A DNA stretch of 64,000 nucleotides from Raineya sp964654605 (GTDB lineage: Bacteria > Bacteroidota > Bacteroidia > Cytophagales > Thermonemataceae), in contig CAZZLW010000042.1 of NCBI GenBank assembly GCA_964654605.1, positions 72,645 to 136,644 of the forward strand, written 5' to 3'. The translations under genes and the position numbers were made by a program. This document shows positions 35,312-44,370 of the stretch, piece after piece. The notes beneath the pieces were generated by a model that worked only from the letters and a program-made list of their open reading frames with translations, was not told the origin of the DNA and did not search any database. Within the stretch, counting starts at the first letter, position 1; each line of letters starts with the position of its first letter.

Positions 35312-36106
35312 ATGCTTCAACCAACAAATTATTTTATGCACTATTCTTTGCATTATATTCCTGAACGCACTCAGAAACCCCGCCAAGTAGGTCTGACGAT
35401 GGTAATGGATAAGGGTTTGAGCGTCAGGCAGGTAGAAGACCTTCTTGAAGTAGCAGGCGACTATATTGATATGGTAAAGCTCGGCTGGGCTACTTCCTAT
35501 GTTACGGCTAATCTGAAAGAAAAATTAGCAGTTTATCAATCGGCGGGTATTCCTACGTATTTCGGCGGAACGCTTTTTGAGGCTTTTATTATTCGCAAGC
35601 AATTCGCTGATTATCAGAAACTTTTAGATAAATACCAAATGCCCTATGCCGAAGTTTCCGATGGCTCTATTGAATTGCCTCACGAAGAAAAATGTAAGTA
35701 TATCAACGAGCTTTCCAAACAGGTAATTGTGCTTTCAGAAGTAGGTTCCAAAGATGCTGAAAAAATATTAGCCCCTTACCAGTGGATAGAGCTTATGCAA
35801 GCTGAGTTGCAGGCAGGTGCTTGGAAAGTGATTGGAGAAGCACGTGAATCAGGAACGGTGGGGCTATTTCGCGATTCAGGAGAGGTGCGTCAGGGACTTG
35901 TGAAGGAAATTATTCATACTATTCCTTCGGAAAAAATCATTTGGGAAGCTCCTCAAAAATCCCAACAAGTGTGGTTTGTGAAACTTTTGGGAGCTAATGT
36001 CAATTTAGGCAACATTGCCCCCAATGAAGTGATTTCTGTGGAAACTATCCGTTTAGGACTGCGAGGTGATACTTTTACTCACTTTTTGCCGAAAGATTTG
36101 CTCTGA
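35312..36106 (+). CDS. comA: Phosphosulfolactate synthase (ComA family)
   Basis: A 264-residue TIM-barrel-sized protein. Diagnostic segments are RQVGLTMVMDKGLSVRQVEDLL, DYIDMVKLGWATSYV, GIPTYFGGTLFEAF, AEVSDGSIELPHEEK and GEARESGTVGLFRDSGEVR. The family adds sulfite to phosphoenolpyruvate to make phosphosulfolactate, the first step to coenzyme M in methanogens. A bacterium of this kind has no coenzyme M pathway visible; the likely use is sulfopyruvate/cysteate for sulfonolipids of gliding Bacteroidota (inference). A second in-frame ATG at 35336 is also a possible start. Confidence 0.92.
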   Translation: MLQPTNYFMHYSLHYIPERTQKPRQVGLTMVMDKGLSVRQVEDLLEVAGDYIDMVKLGWATSYVTANLKEKLAVYQSAGIPTYFGGTLFEAFIIRKQFADYQKLLDKYQMPYAEVSDGSIELPHEEKCKYINELSKQVIVLSEVGSKDAEKILAPYQWIELMQAELQAGAWKVIGEARESGTVGLFRDSGEVRQGLVKEIIHTIPSEKIIWEAPQKSQQVWFVKLLGANVNLGNIAPNEVISVETIRLGLRGDTFTHFLPKDLL

Positions 36107-36107
36107 T

Positions 36108-36632
36108 TTAAGAAGCCTTCATCAGGCAATCGCACTCAAAAACTTGGTCGGCAAATTTTTTGAGTATCGGCATTTCTTTACGAGCTAATACTTGTCCTTG
36201 GCGGGCTATAAGGTACAAACCTACCAAAATTAAAGTGCATAACCCTGCTACATAAAACCCCCAAGGCTCTTGTTCTATCATTATTTGTGAAATGCCGAGC
36301 ATCAAGCTGATAAATATGCTTGTAGAGGCTACTATGAGCAAAAAAGCCACAAGCGTCCATATAGGCGAAACAGGCGTGAGTAATACTCGCACCAGAGTGG
36401 TTTTGTCTTGTAAGTTTTCTTCCAATCCAATTTCCATATAAGGCGTCCAGAGGCGATGTTTGTGAGCAGGAAAGCGAATTTGAATGTGAAAATCTGTCAA
36501 TACGCCTGTAAAACCTTCGGGGTTGTTTTCGTTGAGTTCTTTTCGGAACTTCTCAATGATTTCATTTCGGCTCATTTCGCTCTTGAAACGAAAACGAGGG
36601 CGTAAAGCTAAACTTTGTGCATCCATAAGCAT
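36108..36632 (-). CDS. Membrane protein of unknown function
   Basis: From ATG 36632 (36626 also possible) the protein has 174 residues. An N-terminal about 85-residue soluble region (SEMSRNEIIEKFRKELNENN, IQIRFPAHKHRLWTPYMEI) precedes two membrane segments (IWTLVAFLLIVASTSIFISL and FYVAGLCTLILVGLYLIA) and a short C-terminal tail. It converges on comA, with a 1-base gap. No family recognised. Confidence 0.75.
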   Translation of the reverse strand: MLMDAQSLALRPRFRFKSEMSRNEIIEKFRKELNENNPEGFTGVLTDFHIQIRFPAHKHRLWTPYMEIGLEENLQDKTTLVRVLLTPVSPIWTLVAFLLIVASTSIFISLMLGISQIMIEQEPWGFYVAGLCTLILVGLYLIARQGQVLARKEMPILKKFADQVFECDCLMKAS

Positions 36633-36739
36633 ACTTTTTTCAGCGAAAAAGAGTTTTTTTGTAAAAGAAAACAATGCTTACCGCAAGCAAGAAAGTTGAT
36701 TTTTGTCAGATTTTTCATAAATTGCCATTTTGAAAACTT

Positions 36740-37645
36740 ATGCAACTCACGCTTGAAAAAGTTCGTCAGTTTGGAAATATAGAACTGCTCGCCAAACAGC
36801 TCGTAGAGGGCTTTATTACAGGAATGCATCGCTCTCCTTTTCACGGCTTTTCGGTAGAATTTGCCGAACATAGGCTTTACAATACAGGCGAAAGCACACG
36901 CCACATAGATTGGAAAGTTTTTGCCAAAACAGATAAACTTTTTATCAAACGCTATGAAGAGGAAACGAACTTGCGTTGTCAGATACTTTTAGATGTTTCC
37001 TCATCAATGTTTTACCCCAAAGCCACAAAAGGAAAACTGACTTTTTCGGTAATGGCGACGGCGGCACTTACTTATATGCTCCAAAAACAACGTGATGCCG
37101 TAAGCATTGCTACTTTTGACGATAAAATCCTTGAACATACCCCTTGCAAATCAACGCAAATTCATTTGCATCAGATTTTTCTTTTGCTTCAAAATTTGCT
37201 CAATGCAGAAAGCAATTTGCAAAAAACTTCGGCAACCAAAGTTTTACACGAAATCGCAGAAAAAATTCATAGACGTTCATTAGTAGTTATATTTAGTGAT
37301 ATGTTTGAAGATGTAGAAAACCCACAAGAATTGCTCACGGCTCTACAACATCTCAAACACCGAAATCACGAGGTAATTCTTTTTCACGTTACGGATAAAG
37401 CCACTGAAAAAGATTTTGCCTTTGAAAATCGCCCTTATGAATTTATTGACTTAGAAACAGGCGAAAAAGTGAAATTGCAACCACAAGCCGTTAAGGATTT
37501 TTACAGAGAAAAAATCTTGCAATTTTCACACGAGCTTAAAATGAAGTGCGGGCAATACAAAATAGACTTCATTGAAGTAGATATTGCCCGCCCTTTTGAA
37601 GAGGTTTTGTATGCGTATATGGTGAAAAGAGCGAAAATGCACTAA
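36740..37645 (+). CDS. DUF58 domain-containing protein
   Basis: A 301-residue soluble protein. The DUF58 core reads HRSPFHGFSVEFAEHRLYNTGESTRHIDWKVFAKTDKLFIK (quoted only to show SVEFAEHR and the D-x-K Asp), then a VWA-like fold with LLDVSSSM (MIDAS) and VVIFSDMFED. DUF58 proteins typically act with MoxR ATPases and Bat proteins; a BatA-like gene lies at 55855 but not adjacent. Role in envelope or stress functions is inferred. Confidence 0.92.
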   Translation: MQLTLEKVRQFGNIELLAKQLVEGFITGMHRSPFHGFSVEFAEHRLYNTGESTRHIDWKVFAKTDKLFIKRYEEETNLRCQILLDVSSSMFYPKATKGKLTFSVMATAALTYMLQKQRDAVSIATFDDKILEHTPCKSTQIHLHQIFLLLQNLLNAESNLQKTSATKVLHEIAEKIHRRSLVVIFSDMFEDVENPQELLTALQHLKHRNHEVILFHVTDKATEKDFAFENRPYEFIDLETGEKVKLQPQAVKDFYREKILQFSHELKMKCGQYKIDFIEVDIARPFEEVLYAYMVKRAKMH

Positions 37646-37654
37646 CGCAATTTG

Positions 37655-39867
37655 TTATTTCTTTACAACGATTTTTTTCATCACTGCTTCTTCATTTTTA
37701 TTGTCTTTAATATGCATAAAATAGATACCTTCTTCCAAATTTTGTAAATCTAGCATTTCAGCATTGCCTTCAATCAAAGTTCTGCCATATTTATCAATAA
37801 TTTTGTAGTCTTTGAACTCTCCTTTTATTTTTAAAAATCTATCTGTTGGGTTAGGGGAGACTTCAACGATTTGTCTTTCAATGCAATTGTCTATTATTAT
37901 CGTAACTGTTGTTACATTCGAAGAAACTCCACAGAAATTCTGACCAACAATTTGATAAGTGTATGTGCCTATGGGAGTGTTTTGCAAGTCTATTTGTATA
38001 ACATTATTGAAAAACCTAATCGGATTACCATTTAGAGTTCCTATAATATTTTGGCTTCCTTGACAAATCAAGGGAATTGTAATTATATTAGGTAATGTAG
38101 ATGAGCAAAAAGTATAGTTATACGGCGGTGTATTGTCAGGGATAGAAACATCACTCGGTACGCCAACCCATAAATTTTTTCTGAAAGAACTACTAACATT
38201 TACATAACAAGCATTACTCACCACAATAGTGCATTCTATCCAACTTTCTCCACTAAATCCAGATATAGCGGTAGCTGTTACAATCGGTGTGTTAGCATTT
38301 GTTAAAGTTATTCCAGGTCCAGCTGACCAGGTATAACTAATTGCATCTTGTAAATTGGTAATACTATATTCTTTGGGCGAGCTACAAAGAAAGTTGCTCG
38401 CTACTCCCGTCGGTTTTATCTCCACAAAATCAAAACCAGTATATTTTTGGCTATAATTGGCGAAAAATCCATTAGGAAAAGGATTCATTGTAGAAAGTGA
38501 GATGTTACTGCCATTACAGCTGATAAAGTTAGCATTTCCATAAAAACGTCCACCTACTACAATTCGCGAGTCATTTCGAGCTAAACACCAACTAAAACTC
38601 TCCGAACCTCCACCAGAAGGCAAACTCACAGGTATCAATTGAGCATTTACGCAAGTACCATCCAATAAATATTCTGCATAATACCCGTTGAAAGGATAAG
38701 GACTACCCTGTGACGGCGGAGGAGGAGACGAAAGAAAATATCCATTTCCAAAGTTTACATTTGCACCTGACAAAACTCCTGAAACAATTATCCTATTGCC
38801 GTTGCTCAAAATCGCATAGCCATTACTTGAAGCAATAGTCTTAGGCGACCAATTAGCAAGTAAATTACCATTATTGATATTGTATCCTAAAACATTTGTT
38901 TGCAACCCAGAGCTTGTGTTGCCAATCACAAACAAATTTTCTCCCAGTACATCTAAATCATATGTATTACCTTGTAACTGTCTTTTCCACATAATTAAAG
39001 GCTTATTATTTTGTATTCTGTACCTCACTACAAAGTTTTCTCCATTAGAAGAGTTAAAAGTAGTTCCTCCACCAAAGTTAGCAGTACCACTAAACCTTCC
39101 TGTAACATAAATTGAACCATTTTCTACCGAAAAGCCTGTTGCAGTACCGTCGCCAGTTAAAAGCATTCTGAATTGGTCATCAGAAATCCCAATATTTTTA
39201 TTTAAACGAATTAACCATACCTGTTTTAAACTACTCACAGCATAAACATAATCTCCAAATACTTTTACTTTGCGTAAATCTTCTACTTGTGCTGAAATAG
39301 AAGGTGGCATTGTATAAACAAATAGCAAATTACCAGAAGGAGAATACTTGGCAAGAAAAGCATTGTTCTTGTTAGGAATAAATGAATAATTATAAAAACC
39401 ATTCCTATATTGAAAACTAACATTCCCTACTTCATCACCAACAGTACCAACGATATAAACATTCCCGCTTTCATCAGTATCTACATCATAAACGATATCA
39501 TCTAAGTTTCCTCCAATCCGAAAAGCCCAAGCACAAGTACCATTGGGCTGATATTTGGCTACATAAGCATCTAATTTTGGAAAACAACAAATACCATTTA
39601 AAGGAGCGATAGGAGCAAGAGTTATACCATTACCAAAATTATGTGGTCCATTGAAAGAACCTACCACATAAGTTGTGCCGTCAGAGGTTACCTTCACAGC
39701 ATCTACATAAGAATGTAAGTTACCCTCAATTTGTCTCACCCATTGCAAATCTTGAGAAAGTACAATTTCTGGTTTGAGAGAGAGAGAGAGAGACTAGTTA
39801 GAGCGAACAAAACAATGCAATAATGTGCATTTATAAAACAATTTGACAACAATTTTTTCTTTCTCAT
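37655..39867 (-). CDS. T9SS type A-sorted beta-propeller surface protein, frame broken at a (GA)9 tract
   Basis: The body (from codon TTG 39748) is a 697-residue propeller protein with SBBP-like repeats (WVRQIEGNLHSYVDAVKVTSDG, WAFRIGGNLDDIVYDVDTDESG) and a type A sorting domain (SPNPTDRFLKIKG ... EEGIYFMHIKDNKNEEAV). It lacks its own signal peptide. Upstream, ATG 39867 opens MRKKKLLSNCFINAHYCIVLFAL, a signal peptide, but that frame ends at 39736 because of a (GA)9 tract at 39776-39793. With eight (or eleven) repeat units the signal peptide would read straight into KPEIVLSQDLQWVRQ. So the gene is either off by phase variation, decayed, or subject to a read error. Confidence 0.85.
39776..39793. 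repeat. (GA)9 / (TC)9 dinucleotide tract in a signal-peptide region
   Basis: Nine uninterrupted GA units (TC on the coding strand) encode the Ser-Leu run after the signal peptide. Losing or gaining units shifts the frame by two bases each. Eight units restore a continuous frame with the 697-residue body. Confidence 0.95.
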
Positions 39868-39893
39868 AAGTAAAAAATTTAAGTGAAAAAACT

Positions 39894-39924
39894 TTGCAAT
39901 TCTAAAAAAAAGACAATAAATTTG
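39894..39924 (+). promoter_or_regulatory. Bacteroidota-type promoter of the type B cargo gene at 39956
   Basis: TTG at 39894-39896, a 20-base spacer and TAAATTTG at 39917-39924, 31 bases before the start codon. The divergent phase-variable gene begins 26 bases upstream on the other strand. Confidence 0.75.
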
Positions 39925-39955
39925 CAAAAAGTTACACAAAAAAAAATTTAAACTT

Positions 39956-41530
39956 ATGAAAGAGTTTTTTACTATGCAATTTTTTTTGTTTTGTATTTAT
40001 ACATTTGCCCAAGATAAAAGGTATGATACGTGGTTATTGGGATATCGTGGTACAGATAATTTTTTCATAAATAAAATTAAATTCACTCCTAATGCTCAAT
40101 CATTCGTTATCAATAATGACCGGGCTGTAAGAACATTATTTAGTGATAATTTTTCTACAATAAGAGTGAATGATTCTGTCTTGCTAACATCACGTTGGGG
40201 GCGTTTTTCTGTTTACAATGAACGAAGAAATAATTATGGTCATTTAGATACTGCATATCACAAAATGCTTGCCTATGATTTGATAGAGCAAATTGGAGAG
40301 AACATACTATTACCAGACCCCGAAAAAGAGAATTTTTTTCATTTGTTTCTCACATCAGAGTTTTACACAGAGCATTCTGATGAGAAGATCATAAATTCGT
40401 CTCTAAAATACTTACCAGTTAGAATATCTAATGATACACTTTATGTTGTATCTAAACTCAAACATTTACGCAAAGAAATGCCCGTAGTAACTAAATTAGC
40501 CTCTACGCATCACGGAAATAATAAAGATTACTGGATTCTTTCTCACGAATGGCAAACCAATCGCTTTATAGCTTATTTACTTACCTCTAATGGAGTTGTA
40601 GATAGTGTTAAAACCAATATTGGATATGTTTATTCCCTACCAATTCTTTTACCTCCTAATATATTTTACAGCAATTTTTTTCAAAGAACAATGGGGAAAC
40701 TAAATCTAGGTCAGATGAAATTTAGCACTGAGGGAAGTATGGTAGCTGTGGCTTTATCACAGGAAAGAATTATTGAAATATTTAAGTTTGATAAATTCAC
40801 TGGTAAACTATCTTGCCCCATTTCTTTGAACTTGAATGATAAATTTAGTTTTATACAAAACTTAAAAGATTATTGGGTTTATGGATTGGAAATATCTCCA
40901 AATAATAGACTTATCTATTTTACTTTGACCCCTCTCCCTTACCTATCTGATTTTGACAAGCTTCCCTCTTATCTTTGTCAGTTAGATTTATGGGCTGACG
41001 ATATTTTAGGCTCTATTCAAATCATTGGAGAGGGAAGAAGTTTTTTGGGGTTACAACTTGCACCTGATGGAAAAATTTATTTAGGCATAGAGGGAAGTAA
41101 ATATTTGGGAACTATTGAAGCCCCTAATTATCTTAACCCTTTGTGCAATTTTCAAGAAAAAGGCTTATTTCTCGGCGGGTATATCCACGATGCTACGCTC
41201 AATAATGTACCTTCATCTGTACTACCTCGCGGATATTCTAAATCAGTATTTGACGAGCCTCAATTAGAAATGCCTAATGCTTTTACTCCTAATAGAGATG
41301 GCATAAATGATACTTTTATTCCTCTTCGTATGGAAAACGTAATCCAAGCTAGAATGAAAATTTACAATAAGTGGGGGAAAGAGATATTTTCAACTTCTCA
41401 AATAGAACAAGGTTGGGATGCCTCTGAAGTCCCCGCTGATATTTATTATTATTATGTTGAATATTCGGGTAAAATATGTAACGATACCGCAACAAAAACA
41501 CTCAAAGGCTGGGTGCAAGTAATAAAATAA
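39956..41530 (+). CDS. Surface protein with T9SS type B (gliding-motility-associated) C-terminal domain
   Basis: A 524-residue precursor starting MKEFFTMQFFLFCIYTFAQ, a signal peptide. The body (about 20-430) looks like a WD/propeller fold similar to other type B cargo N-domains (GQMKFSTEGSMVAVAL, YGLEISPNNRLIYFT, LQLAPDGKIYLGIEG). The C-terminus is the type B domain: MPNAFTPNRDGINDTF, KIYNKWGKEIFSTS, PADIYYYYVEYSG. Composition is notably AT-rich. It is divergent from the phase-variable gene and may share its control region. Confidence 0.93.
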   Translation: MKEFFTMQFFLFCIYTFAQDKRYDTWLLGYRGTDNFFINKIKFTPNAQSFVINNDRAVRTLFSDNFSTIRVNDSVLLTSRWGRFSVYNERRNNYGHLDTAYHKMLAYDLIEQIGENILLPDPEKENFFHLFLTSEFYTEHSDEKIINSSLKYLPVRISNDTLYVVSKLKHLRKEMPVVTKLASTHHGNNKDYWILSHEWQTNRFIAYLLTSNGVVDSVKTNIGYVYSLPILLPPNIFYSNFFQRTMGKLNLGQMKFSTEGSMVAVALSQERIIEIFKFDKFTGKLSCPISLNLNDKFSFIQNLKDYWVYGLEISPNNRLIYFTLTPLPYLSDFDKLPSYLCQLDLWADDILGSIQIIGEGRSFLGLQLAPDGKIYLGIEGSKYLGTIEAPNYLNPLCNFQEKGLFLGGYIHDATLNNVPSSVLPRGYSKSVFDEPQLEMPNAFTPNRDGINDTFIPLRMENVIQARMKIYNKWGKEIFSTSQIEQGWDASEVPADIYYYYVEYSGKICNDTATKTLKGWVQVIK

Positions 41531-41537
41531 AATATTT

Positions 41538-43232
41538 CTAAAACTCGTGCAATCTTGGGGCAATGTTCATTCGCAAGCCCAAAGTGGTAAAGGTGGTATT
41601 TTTGTAAAGCATAGAGGCATCATCGTTTTGGCTACGGCGAAAAACTTGTTTCAGTTCTACAAAAACATTATGCCAAGCCTGATAGCTTAGTGTAGCATCT
41701 AAAAAAATGGTTTTGGTATTCAAACCCTGCCCTATTTTATTGCCGTATTCTTGTACGCGTGTGCGATTATCTAAAAGCAAATTTCCTCCCCAATTCAAGC
41801 CGTCTGTATCCAAGCCATAATTGGCATAAAAGAGTTTGCCTATAAAATTGAGCTTTGCAAGAGGCTGATAACGTAAAATGCCCACAAACTCATAAAAATT
41901 TGCTCCCAAAGGGTGTGCAAGCGGTTGCTGATAATGAGTATAGGATTTGAAATTATTATCTTGGGTGTAAGTGTAAGGACGTGCAAAATTAAACTCTGCC
42001 TGCAAGTCTAAATTTTTGATAGTAAAGGCGTTGATGTATTTTAAGCCGATTTGCCCTGCATATTTATTTGCCCACCAACCCCGATTGGCACGAATTTCAC
42101 GAATTAAAAACTCATCTAACACAAATTGTCCGTAAAACGAAAAACTACGGGCAAAATTCCACTTAAAATCTGCTCCCAAAAGTACGTTATCGGGGCTACC
42201 GAGTTGCTGTTCTACGGAACGATAGAAAATAATGGGGTTCAGGTAGTTCAAGTCAAAGCTATTGTTGGTGAGTGTATCTCTTTGCCCAAAAATCACGGTT
42301 TCAAATACGCCAATATTGAAATTTTGAGAAATATTCAGGCTCAAATGATGCTTGGCAAGATATTTTTTAGGACGCAAACCATCGGCGTTTAGCACTTGGG
42401 CAGTCATTTGGGCAAAAATATTTTGGTAATTGAGTTTCCACACATTGGTATTGATTTTCAGAAACAAATAATTTGCCGCAAAATCAGAGAGTATCATTGA
42501 GCGATAGCCACTGCCCATCAGGTTTCTATCGTGTCCGAACTGCACATCAATATTTCGGATAGGCTGAAAAGCAATATAGCCTCGGGCGTGTATAAAATCT
42601 ACATCTGTAGGCTCGGCACGGTCTCCGTCTTTGTAATAGCCTTCCTGCGGTACGGCATCAAACTTTCTGATTTGAGCCTGCACATATTTGGGAAAAGAGG
42701 CTTGATTATCAGTCATAAAGGTATAAAAACCAATTTTTTGGCTAATCATACCTCTTACTTCCACGCCACGTGTATTGAGGTAGGTGAGTTTATCCGTATT
42801 GTTATCCTTGCCGACCGAAAAAGCAAGTACAGGATTTACGTGTAAATCAAAATCTTGGGTTTGCACGTGATAAAAATCAGATTTTTGACGATAAAACTTT
42901 TTCCAAAAATTTTGAGGAATTTCAGAAGTATCTTTACGAAGCCACTCCCAATTATCTTGCTCCAAGTAAGCCAAGTTAAATCTATCCACTTCGGAAAGGC
43001 TTTGCGTGCTATCTTGCTGAAATTTTTGCAAAAAATCGGCAATTGCCGAACGCTTGTAAGGCTTGATGTGCGAATGAAAAGCCTGAAACAACCTCCCCGA
43101 CTGAATTTCGTACCGCTCTAAAAGATGATAATAATCGCTATTGAGTGGTGCATACACCGATTGGCTAAAAGCAGATTGTACAATAAACAAAAATAAAATG
43201 CAGTTTGCAATACACGTGATAGACTTTTTCAT
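41538..43232 (-). CDS. Wzi/RemB-like outer-membrane beta-barrel protein
   Basis: A 564-residue precursor with a signal peptide (MKKSITCIANCILFLFIVQSAFSQ). The mature part begins SVYAPLNSDYYHLLERYEIQSG, then has repeated aromatic beta strands and the block FGHDRNLMGSGYRSMILSDF followed by the C-terminal RLHEF strand. This is the layout of the capsule-assembly Wzi family, which in Flavobacterium includes gliding protein RemB. It likely sits in the outer membrane. Whether it serves capsule attachment or gliding is undecided. Confidence 0.85.
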   Translation of the reverse strand: MKKSITCIANCILFLFIVQSAFSQSVYAPLNSDYYHLLERYEIQSGRLFQAFHSHIKPYKRSAIADFLQKFQQDSTQSLSEVDRFNLAYLEQDNWEWLRKDTSEIPQNFWKKFYRQKSDFYHVQTQDFDLHVNPVLAFSVGKDNNTDKLTYLNTRGVEVRGMISQKIGFYTFMTDNQASFPKYVQAQIRKFDAVPQEGYYKDGDRAEPTDVDFIHARGYIAFQPIRNIDVQFGHDRNLMGSGYRSMILSDFAANYLFLKINTNVWKLNYQNIFAQMTAQVLNADGLRPKKYLAKHHLSLNISQNFNIGVFETVIFGQRDTLTNNSFDLNYLNPIIFYRSVEQQLGSPDNVLLGADFKWNFARSFSFYGQFVLDEFLIREIRANRGWWANKYAGQIGLKYINAFTIKNLDLQAEFNFARPYTYTQDNNFKSYTHYQQPLAHPLGANFYEFVGILRYQPLAKLNFIGKLFYANYGLDTDGLNWGGNLLLDNRTRVQEYGNKIGQGLNTKTIFLDATLSYQAWHNVFVELKQVFRRSQNDDASMLYKNTTFTTLGLRMNIAPRLHEF

Positions 43233-43306
43233 AAATTTTTGTATTGGGTTTATGATTAGGGCTACATTTACAAGTTTTCTTACAAAAATGAAATTTACTG
43301 ACTGCG

Positions 43307-43322
43307 AGCGACATCATCGCTT
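43307..43322. repeat. 16-base repeat unit shared with the hairpin at 49658-49690
   Basis: AGCGACATCATCGCTT is identical to the right arm of the long palindrome at 49676-49691. Here only the one arm is present, upstream of the Wzi-like gene. Confidence 0.7.
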
Positions 43323-43367
43323 ATTTCTCTAATTTTTTACTAAAATTTAACCTCTAAAACTAACCTT

Positions 43368-43586
43368 TCATCTCCCCTCCTTTCTGAAATCATCAAAATC
43401 TTCTTTATTCTGAAACTCATAGATATTCAGCACAATTACATTGCCTCGGCTTCTGCCTTCCGTGATTTTTTCACAAAGCCACTCATAATTCGGGAAGGTC
43501 AAATGTTCAAACCAAATGCTTCCGTAGCCCTCTTCGGAAATGTAACTCACCAAAAAATAACGCATAAAATTATCTTTCATAGCCAA
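43368..43586 (-). CDS. Hypothetical 72-residue protein
   Basis: A short cytosolic-looking protein (MRYFLVSYISEEGYGSIWFEHLTFPNYEWLCEK in part) ending FQNKEDFDDFRKEGR. Alternating hydrophobic strands and an acidic helical end suggest a small folded domain. Similar small open frames recur in Bacteroidota, including phage regions. It follows the outer-membrane gene at 43601 by 14 bases on the same strand. No function assigned. Confidence 0.6.
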   Translation of the reverse strand: MAMKDNFMRYFLVSYISEEGYGSIWFEHLTFPNYEWLCEKITEGRSRGNVIVLNIYEFQNKEDFDDFRKEGR

Positions 43587-43600
43587 ACACCAAAATTTCC

Positions 43601-44338
43601 TTAAAAAAACTTTCCGTAGAACATCACTATTGTCAGGAAAAAGTTTTCATATTGCCCGCCATAGATTTTATCTTTGAAACGATTGTGAGCCCACTCTGCT
43701 CGCAAACCCCATTTTTTTTGCCAAACTGCTTGTAAAAAATACTGACGCGGATTGAGGGTAGCAGGCACAAGATAACCCAAAAAAGATAAATCTCTGGATT
43801 CCAAGCCTGTTTCAAGCCAGATTTGAGGATTTGCCCAACGCAAACCTATCCAAGAACCCGAAATAGCAGGACTTACGCCATCATTACTAAATTTCAAAGG
43901 AACAATGTAAAAGCCCACTGCGTTTTTTGTATTTATCTGATAACTTGCCCCTGCACCCACGCCAAAATGATACCCCAATAGCCACTCGCTTGCTTGCTCA
44001 ATTTGCTTTCTGCGAAAGCCCATTTGCAATTCGCTCACAAATACATCTCCCACTCGCCAACGCTTATTTTCAGGCAAAATTTGCAAAAAGTGCAGTACAT
44101 TAGAAGCCATTAGTCTGCTTTGCAAGGCAATGCCATAATTGTTTCTTTCCTGCTTTTCGTAGCGGATAGTTTCATCGGGCAATCTTTGTACTGCCCAATT
44201 ATTGGTAAAAGCATAGGCATATCGCAAACCGCCACTCCATTCAAAATAAGGCAATAAATGCAAACTATCTTGGGCTTGTAAGCATACACCAAAGAAAATT
44301 TTGCACAAAACCCAAACTAATTTTTGGCAAATTTTCAC
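43601..44338 (-). CDS. Outer-membrane beta-barrel-like protein, unknown function
   Basis: GTG 44338 gives MKICQKLVWVLCKIFFGVCLQAQD, a good signal peptide; the earlier TTG 44359 adds seven residues and intrudes on the divergent gene's leader. The mature about 220 residues consist of alternating amphipathic strands (YFEWSGGLRYAYAFTNNW, WLLGYHFGVGAGASYQIN, PRQYFLQAVWQKKWGLRAEWAH) and end in Phe (MFYGKFF), as outer-membrane barrels do. Confidence 0.75.
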   Translation of the reverse strand: MKICQKLVWVLCKIFFGVCLQAQDSLHLLPYFEWSGGLRYAYAFTNNWAVQRLPDETIRYEKQERNNYGIALQSRLMASNVLHFLQILPENKRWRVGDVFVSELQMGFRRKQIEQASEWLLGYHFGVGAGASYQINTKNAVGFYIVPLKFSNDGVSPAISGSWIGLRWANPQIWLETGLESRDLSFLGYLVPATLNPRQYFLQAVWQKKWGLRAEWAHNRFKDKIYGGQYENFFLTIVMFYGKFF

Positions 44339-44370
44339 AAAAAAACTAATTTGTGCCAAAATACAAAAAA

